Shown here piece after piece: positions 11,648 through 17,569 of a stretch of DNA of 21,066 nucleotides. The notes under the pieces were generated by a model, which saw only the letters and a program-made list of their open reading frames with translations, was not told the DNA's origin and did no database searches. This DNA comes from a virus, in IMG/VR virus record IMGVR_UViG_3300008262_000591, positions 1 through 21,066 of that record; one strand, written 5' to 3'. Position 1 is the stretch's first letter, and each line of letters opens with the position of its first letter. A program made the translations under genes and the position numbers.

Positions 11648-12913
11648 TTACTTATTCTTTCTATACTTATTTATGAAATTCAATCCAAAATTGATTTGAC
11701 CATATGCAAGATTCTCTTTTCCAAGTTCAGATCCTTTGGTTTGTTGTGCTGCATACTTCGTATAACCAGAAGTTCCAGCAAGAGTATTAGGTTTTCCAGG
11801 AAGTCTCATCTTCCTGTCCATTCTTTTTTCTTGATATGCTTCAGTCACATCTTTAATCCAAGACTTAAACATAATATGATCTTCGGTTACACAAATCAGA
11901 TAGTTAGTTCCACGACGAATAATACGTCCAACCAAACCAGTATTCAGGTTTTCTACTAACTGACCAACTTGATAGATCTTCTCTTGAACGTAATTTTCAC
12001 GAAGATTGATCCAATCAAACTTAGGTGCGATTTCCCAGAGACTCCAACCTTCTTTAATTTGCATCGCAGAACGAAGAGTGTTATAAAGTTCTCTTGCCTG
12101 CTTTTCATTCATGGAAGCAGGAACACCCTTACGGAATGTTTTATAGTCCCCTTCTGCTGCTGCCTTTCTTTGCTTTGATGCAGACATTCCTGTTACATCA
12201 TCATCAGAATCTGGATCCCTTTCTCCAGCAGAACGAACTTCTACATTATCAAACTGATAGAGTTTACCATTATATCCACCCGTCAGTTTTTCAAATTCTT
12301 TGACACGATCTGCACCACCAATGATTCTTACATTTGCATAACCATCCATATGCGCTTTCTTAAGCACATCAAAGATAGTACGATTTGCAGCATCATTTAC
12401 AATTCTCTCACTATGCTGAGGAAACATTTGTCTCATCACAGATACTTTTGTATCAGCATCAAGAGGATTCTTTTTCTTATCTTGACTGCGTGAAGGGACA
12501 ATAACGTAATCTCCATCATCAGAGGACTTTGCAACAGTATCAAGAAGTTTTTCGTGTCCCGTCGTTGGTGGATTAAAGCGACCGAAAGCAATCGTCAGAG
12601 TTCCCTTAGTCTTTTCCACTTCAGGCGGAACCATTTCCACAGGTTGTTGTGCCTGGGGTTCCTGTTGCGGCGCAGGTTCCTGTGTTGGTTGAGATAAACT
12701 CTTTTCCTGATCAGTTTGTGCTGGGTCTTGCTGACCAACTCTTTGACGCTTATTATAAAACTTCAGTTGTCCTTTTTCAGTCTTTGCAACAAACTCACCA
12801 GTTTTTTTATCATACCACCCACCATGCCCATCACCAACTAATCCCATGCGTTGAGCTTGCTGAACCGCAGTTGATGCAGCTGCCTCGGATAAAAATTGGA
12901 AAAGATTTTTCAT
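11648..12913 (-). CDS. Cytidylyltransferase-like nucleotidyltransferase with T4-like capsid-targeting N terminus
   Basis: A 421-residue protein. Residues 104-255 form a nucleotidyltransferase domain of the NMN/FMN-adenylyltransferase and cytidylyltransferase superfamily: AFGRFNPPTTGHEKLL (TxGH at 117-120 replaces HxGH), IIGGADRVKEF, and MSASKQRKAA (equivalent to the ISSTxxR loop). The first 11 residues, MKNLFQFLSEA, closely match the T4 internal-protein capsid-targeting sequence MKTYQEFIAEA, with the same length and a gp21 prohead protease site (LSE|A). Residues 25-100 include GDGHGGWYDKKTGEF and a Gln/Pro-rich linker; the C terminus (YTKYAAQQTKGSELG) is basic. The start overlaps the previous stop (TAATG), and an ATAAATA site lies 76 bases upstream. 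Substrate unknown; NAD or another nucleotide cofactor is plausible. Confidence 0.85.
   Translation of the reverse strand: MKNLFQFLSEAAASTAVQQAQRMGLVGDGHGGWYDKKTGEFVAKTEKGQLKFYNKRQRVGQQDPAQTDQEKSLSQPTQEPAPQQEPQAQQPVEMVPPEVEKTKGTLTIAFGRFNPPTTGHEKLLDTVAKSSDDGDYVIVPSRSQDKKKNPLDADTKVSVMRQMFPQHSERIVNDAANRTIFDVLKKAHMDGYANVRIIGGADRVKEFEKLTGGYNGKLYQFDNVEVRSAGERDPDSDDDVTGMSASKQRKAAAEGDYKTFRKGVPASMNEKQARELYNTLRSAMQIKEGWSLWEIAPKFDWINLRENYVQEKIYQVGQLVENLNTGLVGRIIRRGTNYLICVTEDHIMFKSWIKDVTEAYQEKRMDRKMRLPGKPNTLAGTSGYTKYAAQQTKGSELGKENLAYGQINFGLNFINKYRKNK
11668..11674 (-). promoter_or_regulatory. Putative T4-type late promoter (ATAAATA)
   Basis: Minus-strand TCATAAATAAG within the 3' end of the nucleotidyltransferase gene, about 33 bases upstream of the 513-residue gene start. 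Confidence 0.5.
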
Positions 12914-13137
12914 TACTTACAGATTTCAGTAGTTATCGCTCGTTCGTTTGCAACAATGTACCTGAGGACACTATTCCTCATTTTCTTATATTTATTCATT
13001 TCCCTATCCGACTTACATAGGGAAATTTTTTTATCAAATGTCATGTAAATATGTGCCAGCAAATCATTGTATCTCGCACCCCTAGTTTTAGATGGTGATT
13101 CAAATGATTGGATAATATCTTTTATTTGAGAATTCAT
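12913..13137 (-). CDS. Small basic protein, unknown function
   Basis: A 74-residue protein (MNSQIKDIIQSFESPSKTRG ...). It is predicted mostly helical and is basic in its second half (DREMNKYKKMRNSVLRYIV). It is joined to both neighbours by overlapping stop/start codons: ATGA with the putative nuclease and TAATG with the nucleotidyltransferase, so the three are translationally coupled. No domain is recognised. Confidence 0.75.
   Translation of the reverse strand: MNSQIKDIIQSFESPSKTRGARYNDLLAHIYMTFDKKISLCKSDREMNKYKKMRNSVLRYIVANERAITTEICK
12989..12995 (-). promoter_or_regulatory. Putative T4-type late promoter (ATAAATA)
   Basis: Minus-strand GAATAAATATAAG inside the 74-residue gene, 76 bases upstream of the nucleotidyltransferase start codon; it would allow late expression of that gene. 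Confidence 0.45.
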
Positions 13138-14237
13138 ATTTCAAAAAGTCCTTCAAGTGCTTCTAAGTAATGTCGTGGATAAAACCGATAAACCTTTCCA
13201 GTTTTTGTAGTAGAACTTGCTACTTCCATTTTATATCTAATTTGAATGATTTTTTTATTTCCCAAAGAAATTACAATCTTGGGATCTCCAGTTGTACTGA
13301 CGGAGACATCATATTTATTTTTAACCAAAAGATCTCTAAATTCTCTATTAGCAACTCTAGTCTTAACTTTGCCAGCACCCACAAATTTTACCAACTCGGT
13401 ATTCACATTTCTAGATAAACCAAAAATAATATAATCAGCAAATTTTCTTTTGATGTCCGTTTCTTCGGGATCCCCAAGACCATTTGTTAATGCTTTAGCT
13501 GCATATTGATAAACAATTTTTGCACCCGCTTTTAATTGATTACCTCCACCAGTTTTTACGGCAACTTCTCTAGAAGGATATTTACGAGTATAAACCTCAG
13601 TGTCAAAAAAGTCATTAATAAAAGTATTGTATTGTTTATTAACTGGAGAAACATCCAAACCCATAGATCCAAATACATCTAAAAACTTATCAAATCCCTG
13701 CCCAGATACTTGATGAAATTGTTCTCCACCAGATACTTTAAGGGAATAATCAATATTTCTAAATCGTTTATCTGGATTGGTTGGAGAATTAATTTCAATC
13801 TTTACATCTGCCTTTGTTCCTTTTTGATCTTCGGTTCCAGCAGCAGTAACTTTTATCATATCCTGCCTTTCATTTATTGAAAGACCTCTAGCCTGTGCAT
13901 TTAGTCTGCTATGAGTATTTGCAAAATTAATTGCACCAGTTCTTAAGTCACTGACCTTAGACCAATTTGTTTTGATAGATAAAAAGTCTAACGCTTTTTT
14001 AGGAATTGATACACTTACAGATACCGTATCAATTACAGCACTGCCAACATCATTTACGTTCTTAACGTATCCCTTTCTCATCATTTGAGATAAAACTTCA
14101 TCAACATCGGAAGCAGTTACTGCTGGAAGAGTCTTTGCTGTTTTTTTCTTAGCTCTTTTTACAAATCGTGCAGCAACAGCAGCAGCAAAAAAAGCTTCAA
14201 ACAAATCACCCCTATTTGCTGAAATTTTTTCCGCCAT
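13134..14237 (-). CDS. Putative PD-(D/E)XK-like nuclease
   Basis: A 367-residue protein. The N terminus (ANRGDLFEAFFAAAVAARF) places a Glu (E14) in a helix, as in many PD-(D/E)XK nucleases. The middle holds GTKADVKIEIN (D144) and, after about 20 residues, IDYSLKVSGGEQFHQVSG (K167), the spacing expected of the D...xxK catalytic core, with Ser in place of the usual acidic residue. The C-terminal part is beta-rich (PKIVISLGNKKIIQIRYKMEV, YRFYPRHYLEAL). If correct it would cut DNA or act as a restriction-like enzyme, but no partner methyltransferase is seen. ATG 14237 lies in a small hairpin (ATAGTT-TTTT-AACTAT on the plus strand, 14236-14251) and lacks a Shine-Dalgarno. The nuclease call is inference; the gene itself is secure. 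Confidence 0.62.
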   Translation of the reverse strand: MAEKISANRGDLFEAFFAAAVAARFVKRAKKKTAKTLPAVTASDVDEVLSQMMRKGYVKNVNDVGSAVIDTVSVSVSIPKKALDFLSIKTNWSKVSDLRTGAINFANTHSRLNAQARGLSINERQDMIKVTAAGTEDQKGTKADVKIEINSPTNPDKRFRNIDYSLKVSGGEQFHQVSGQGFDKFLDVFGSMGLDVSPVNKQYNTFINDFFDTEVYTRKYPSREVAVKTGGGNQLKAGAKIVYQYAAKALTNGLGDPEETDIKRKFADYIIFGLSRNVNTELVKFVGAGKVKTRVANREFRDLLVKNKYDVSVSTTGDPKIVISLGNKKIIQIRYKMEVASSTTKTGKVYRFYPRHYLEALEGLFEI

Positions 14238-14247
14238 AGTTTTTTAA

Positions 14248-14257
14248 CTATTTAGAA
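14248..14257 (-). promoter_or_regulatory. Variant late-promoter-like motif TTCTAAATAG
   Basis: Minus-strand TTCTAAATAG immediately after the 3' end of tRNA-Leu and about 11 bases upstream of the putative nuclease start. Identical to the decamer at 10084-10093. The short distance to the ATG is a weakness. Confidence 0.3.
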
Positions 14258-14337
14258 TGCCCAAGAGAGGACTCGAACCTCCACGCCGAAGCACATGATC
14301 CTAAGTCATGCGTGTATACCAATTTCACCACTTGGGC
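14258..14337 (-). tRNA. tRNA-Leu (anticodon UAG)
   Basis: The 80-base minus-strand sequence folds as a class II tRNA. The acceptor GCCCAAG (14337-14331) pairs with CTTGGGC (14265-14259) and the discriminator is A14258. The anticodon stem CATGA/TCATG encloses CTTAGGA, giving anticodon UAG (reads CUA). There is a long variable arm (TGCTTCGGCG) and a T-loop GGTTCGAGTCC. CCA is not encoded. It lies directly downstream of tRNA-Ala in the same orientation. Confidence 0.95.
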
Positions 14338-14340
14338 AGT

Positions 14341-14364
14341 ATTCGCTATTTGCGAATAGCGAAT
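14341..14364 (-). promoter_or_regulatory. Perfect 10-bp hairpin between the two tRNAs
   Basis: ATTCGCTATT (14341-14350) and AATAGCGAAT (14355-14364) form a perfect 10-bp stem with a 4-base loop. It includes the discriminator base of tRNA-Ala and ends 4 bases before tRNA-Leu. In the transcript it would lie between the tRNAs and probably guides processing by RNases, or stabilises the precursor. Confidence 0.6.
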
Positions 14365-14436
14365 GGAGAATAGCGGACTCGAACCGCTGACATCCTGCTT
14401 GCAAAGCAGGCGCTCTACCAACTGAGCTAATTCCCC
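14364..14436 (-). tRNA. tRNA-Ala (anticodon UGC)
   Basis: A 73-base minus-strand cloverleaf: acceptor GGGGAAT / ATTCTCC with one G-U pair, discriminator A14364, D-arm TAGCTCAGTTGGTAGAGC, anticodon stem CCTGC/GCAGG with loop TTTGCAA (anticodon UGC, reads GCA), and T-arm GCGGTTCGAGTCCGC. CCA is not encoded. Confidence 0.96.
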
Positions 14437-14439
14437 AAG

Positions 14440-14453
14440 AAACCCGAAGGTTT
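14440..14453 (-). promoter_or_regulatory. UUCG-tetraloop hairpin upstream of tRNA-Ala
   Basis: Minus-strand AAACC-TTCG-GGTTT, a 5-bp stem capped by the very stable UUCG tetraloop, placed between the 55-residue ORF stop codon and 4 bases before the tRNA 5' end. It is followed by only CTTG, so it is probably a processing or 3'-protection element, not a terminator. Confidence 0.5.
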
Positions 14454-14619
14454 ATTTTACCACAACATCGATGGCATCATCAAGATCTTGAATGACTGAA
14501 CGAATATCAACAATACGTTCAGGAGTATGCTCAAGACCATATCCACGTTGTGCTTCAAACAGAACTTGACGAACTGCTGCTGCAGCACGAACGTCAAGTT
14601 TAAGCGTTACTTTTTTCAT
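14452..14619 (-). CDS. Small protein downstream of mazG
   Basis: A 55-residue protein (MKKVTLKLDVRAAAAVRQVL ... DLDDAIDVVVK). It begins with a short beta-strand, then an Ala-rich helix (RAAAAVRQVLFEAQRGY) and a C-terminal acidic helix, giving an RHH-like or small alpha/beta look without a convincing domain match. Its ATG overlaps the mazG stop codon (ATGA), and its stop codon touches the UUCG hairpin that precedes tRNA-Ala, so it is the last protein gene of the replication operon. Function unknown. Confidence 0.75.
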   Translation of the reverse strand: MKKVTLKLDVRAAAAVRQVLFEAQRGYGLEHTPERIVDIRSVIQDLDDAIDVVVK

Positions 14620-15032
14620 CGGTCGTCAGCGGCACGATTTTCAGAGAAGTAAACATCAAACGCACCCTCAGGATAACGCTTGAGAAGTTTTTGCACATTA
14701 CGAGCAACCACATCATCAAGGGTCACTTCAAGAGCCATACAGGCTTGGGCAACATACCACATAATATCACCCAGTTCAATAATCATATGTTCCCGATTAT
14801 CTTCATTGAATGGTTTGCCTTGGAAGATCATTTTCTTGACGATTTCCATAAACTCACCACCTTCGGCATTGATACCAACGGCAGCAGTCAGGAGTCGTTC
14901 AATATTAGCACCTTTCTCATCGAGTGCGACAAGACGATCAGAAAGAGAAAGAAAGTCTTTGGATGCATCAGAAGTTACAGCATCCACAAACTCAGCATAC
15001 TTATCAAAATTAACGTGTCTAGCGGTTTCCAT
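14616..15032 (-). CDS. mazG: MazG-like nucleotide pyrophosphohydrolase
   Basis: A 138-residue member of the all-alpha NTP pyrophosphatase family, which hydrolyses (d)NTPs to NMP and pyrophosphate. In cyanophages it has been suggested to alter host (p)ppGpp signalling or recycle nucleotides. The metal-binding pattern is visible as AEGGEFMEIVKKM (E57, E60, E63) and, after about 23 residues, IIELGDIMWYVAQ (E86, D89). The tail RNVQKLLKRYPEGAF is typical. Single-domain length matches phage MazG. TAATG overlap with the gp41 stop and ATGA overlap with the following small ORF tie it to the replication operon. Confidence 0.92.
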   Translation of the reverse strand: METARHVNFDKYAEFVDAVTSDASKDFLSLSDRLVALDEKGANIERLLTAAVGINAEGGEFMEIVKKMIFQGKPFNEDNREHMIIELGDIMWYVAQACMALEVTLDDVVARNVQKLLKRYPEGAFDVYFSENRAADDR

Positions 15033-16408
15033 TAAAATTTAAATCCTTCAAACGACTTTTTGGGTTTCTTGTCCTCATCATTATACTCGTCATCTTGTCC
15101 AGAGTCAAGTATGTCCTTTTGAGCAGTTTGCTCACAATCATACAACCTCATCTTTGCCCTGTCAATACCCACAATAAAACGTTTGTAGATCGTAGGGTCA
15201 TTGTATCTGTTCTTCAGTTGCTTCACCATAATCTGCCCAAGTGCCTCCAACTCTTCAGTGCTAATAAGGGCAAACATAAGATCAGCAGTAGCAGGGAGAC
15301 CAAAGGACTCAGAAGTATCAGTAAGTTCAACATCGCTATTGCCATAACCTGAACGAGTGGTCTGAGTAGCGGAGACAATTGGGACATTAAACTCGACGGC
15401 GAGCCCCCTAAGTTCTTCAGCAATTGCTTTAATATATGAATATGAATTGACAGAACTGTTTGCCTTATGCCTAGAGGAAGCACATATATTAAGGTAATCA
15501 ATGAAAATAATATCAGGTCTAAATGACTTCTTAAGTGCCAACTCATTAAGCAGTGCCTTAAAGTGTCCACTATGGGCAGAGGCAGTAGGATACTCTTTAA
15601 TTATAAGAGTTCCTTGCGTTTTCTTTGAGATGTTTGTGACTTTGTTCTCAAACATCTGGCGTGGTAAATCAACCAATTGCTGAATCGGAACATTGAGAAG
15701 GTTTGCATCAATTCTTTCTGCAATTCTCTCTTCCGCCATTTCAAGAGTGATATAGAGTACGGACCTGCCCTGTAACAAGACGGAGCTAGCCAGATGACAC
15801 ATAAACAGTGATTTCCCAACACCCGTTCCAGCGAGAGCAATATTGAGAGTCTTGTTAGGTAGACCACCTTTCGTGATTTTGTTGAAATATTCCAGATCAA
15901 ACTCAATCTTATCTTCTTTGCGGTGGTAAAATTCATATCGCTCCTCATAGTTCTGAAGATAGTCGTGACCGATATTATTATCAAAACTTACCGCAAGAGC
16001 ATCAGAAAGAATTGATGGAATGGCATCACGATTCTTCTTTTCATTATTTCCATCAGCAATATGGATTGATTCCATAAGTGCCAAGTAAATGGCACGATCA
16101 CGGCACCACTTTTCAGTTGTGTCCAACAACCATTGCTTATCTACAACAGAATCATTCAGAGATTTATTAATTTCTCGGATTTCTTTGATTTGATCTTCCG
16201 TTAAGTCAGTGCGATTCTCTACCTCAATATTGAGTGCTTCAATGGTAATTGCTGAACCATACTTAACAATGAACTGGACAATCTCTTCAAAAATGACCTT
16301 CTCGGTCTTTTGCTCAAAATAATCTGGTTGAATGAAAGGTATAACCTTGCGTGAGTAGTCTTCATTAAATACTAGGTTTCTGAGAATGGTTGTCTCAATT
16401 CGTTCCAT
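15032..16408 (-). CDS. 41: Replicative DNA helicase (T4 gp41 type)
   Basis: A 458-residue DnaB-family helicase that unwinds DNA at the phage fork and recruits the gp61 primase. The N-terminal helical domain (1-145) is followed by the RecA-like motor: Walker A GTGVGKS at about 194-200, LYITLEMAEE, Walker B DIIFIDYLN at about 299-307, and the H3/H4 region VPIVSATQTTRSG. The acidic C-terminal tail (DDEYNDEDKKPKK) may bind partners. I start it at ATG 16408 (MERIETTILRNLVF), which aligns with the T4 N terminus MVEIILSHLIF. An in-frame ATG at 16435 is possible. It overlaps the uvsX end by 14 bases. Confidence 0.94.
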   Translation of the reverse strand: MERIETTILRNLVFNEDYSRKVIPFIQPDYFEQKTEKVIFEEIVQFIVKYGSAITIEALNIEVENRTDLTEDQIKEIREINKSLNDSVVDKQWLLDTTEKWCRDRAIYLALMESIHIADGNNEKKNRDAIPSILSDALAVSFDNNIGHDYLQNYEERYEFYHRKEDKIEFDLEYFNKITKGGLPNKTLNIALAGTGVGKSLFMCHLASSVLLQGRSVLYITLEMAEERIAERIDANLLNVPIQQLVDLPRQMFENKVTNISKKTQGTLIIKEYPTASAHSGHFKALLNELALKKSFRPDIIFIDYLNICASSRHKANSSVNSYSYIKAIAEELRGLAVEFNVPIVSATQTTRSGYGNSDVELTDTSESFGLPATADLMFALISTEELEALGQIMVKQLKNRYNDPTIYKRFIVGIDRAKMRLYDCEQTAQKDILDSGQDDEYNDEDKKPKKSFEGFKF

Positions 16409-17402
16409 AAGAGAATTGTTGTTTCGCGGCAGCATCAAGTTGCTGCATTACTTCTTCGGTAAAATATTCTTCAGGATTAGCAAGAATTTGTTTTGCATAA
16501 ATTTTCTTGCCATCCATTTCATAACGGCCCGCGACATTTTTCCAGAGTCCAGCGAGTTCCCCGAGTTCCAGAAGACCATAATAGCGATCAAGACCGCGCT
16601 CATCATAAAATAGACGGATTTCAACTTGCTGGTTCTCCTTACTCAGACGCGACTTAGCAGTCTTTGCCTTGATAATGTTTCCAATAACTTCTTTTCCATC
16701 TTTCTCTTTTGACTTGCTGAGATAGATGATAGTAGAAGCGGCATACTTAAGACCACTACCACCACCCATTTCTTTTGTAGGAACGTAAGCGCCAATAACA
16801 TCGTAGGTGTGGTTAGTTACAATCATAGGAATATTTGCCTGCCCCAACTTCAGAGTGAGCATACGGAATGCACCTTTGACCAGTTGTGATTTGGTCATAT
16901 CACGAACTTGTTTGTCGTTCAGTGCATCAGTAATTTCTTTTTCGGTAGAAAGCATACCTAAAGAGTCTAACACAAACATGCAGGGTTTGCGTTCTCCTTC
17001 AGGTTTTTTTAAGTATATGTCTACGGCTTTAAGTGCCTTTCCGCGAAACTCTTCAATAGTAACAACATTAACAACCACAAGACGAGAAGTATCAATTCCA
17101 CGAGATTCTAGAAGAGATTTAGTGATAGCAGCCTCAGTGTCAAAGTAGAGACAGTAACCATCGGGATGAGTATCAAGAAAATTCTTAACCACGGCGAGAG
17201 AGAAAAAAGTCTTTCCAGTAGAAGACTCTCCAGCAATAGCAGTAATTTTATTCCCAGATACACCACCAAATATGCTACCTGAAACCAGTGCATTAAAAAT
17301 GTATGAACCCGTATCAACATAAGTCTCAGTCTCATCAATATCAGAGGCAAGTTTGGTATACTCACCGCCAACTTCTTTTACAATTTCTTTAAGGAAATCC
17401 AT
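16395..17402 (-). CDS. uvsX: UvsX recombinase (RecA/Rad51-like)
   Basis: A 335-residue strand-exchange ATPase that coats single-stranded DNA and drives homologous pairing for repair and recombination-dependent replication. Walker A is GESSTGKT at about 58-65, Walker B CMFVLDSLGM at about 141-150, and the region MIVTNHTYDVIGAYVPTKEM corresponds to the DNA-binding loop area. The C-terminal part ends EEVMQQLDAAAKQQFSYG. The ATG at 17402 shares bases with the stop codon of the preceding 55-residue gene (TGATG overlap). Sequence and length match cyanophage UvsX; no truncation is seen. Confidence 0.95.
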   Translation of the reverse strand: MDFLKEIVKEVGGEYTKLASDIDETETYVDTGSYIFNALVSGSIFGGVSGNKITAIAGESSTGKTFFSLAVVKNFLDTHPDGYCLYFDTEAAITKSLLESRGIDTSRLVVVNVVTIEEFRGKALKAVDIYLKKPEGERKPCMFVLDSLGMLSTEKEITDALNDKQVRDMTKSQLVKGAFRMLTLKLGQANIPMIVTNHTYDVIGAYVPTKEMGGGSGLKYAASTIIYLSKSKEKDGKEVIGNIIKAKTAKSRLSKENQQVEIRLFYDERGLDRYYGLLELGELAGLWKNVAGRYEMDGKKIYAKQILANPEEYFTEEVMQQLDAAAKQQFSYGTN

Positions 17403-17569
17403 CAAGCTACCATCCCGTATTCTTCACGAAGTATTTTTTTATAAGGCAAACCTTGTTCTTTAAGTTCTTTTACCAATTTAAGTTTTTGATATAAAGCAGT
17501 GTCTCCACCAAGAGCCATTGCATTAATAATTGTATTCAATTCTTCATCATTAATAGGTAAATCCATCAT
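17402..17569 (-). CDS. Small protein between gp43 and uvsX
   Basis: A 55-residue helical protein (MMDLPINDEELNTIINAMAL ... ending REEYGMVA). Two consecutive ATG codons (17569 and 17566) could serve as start; the first overlaps the polymerase stop codon (ATGA). The stop overlaps the uvsX ATG. It is acidic at the N terminus and Lys-rich in the middle (YQKLKLVKELKEQG). Its tight coupling between polymerase and recombinase suggests a replication or recombination accessory, but no function is known to me. Confidence 0.78.
   Translation of the reverse strand: MMDLPINDEELNTIINAMALGGDTALYQKLKLVKELKEQGLPYKKILREEYGMVA

Noticed and set aside
14341-14364. Prophage attachment site at the tRNA genes
   Set aside because: The inverted repeat lies between tRNAs within a lytic T4-like genome; no integrase or direct repeat of a tRNA 3' end is present.
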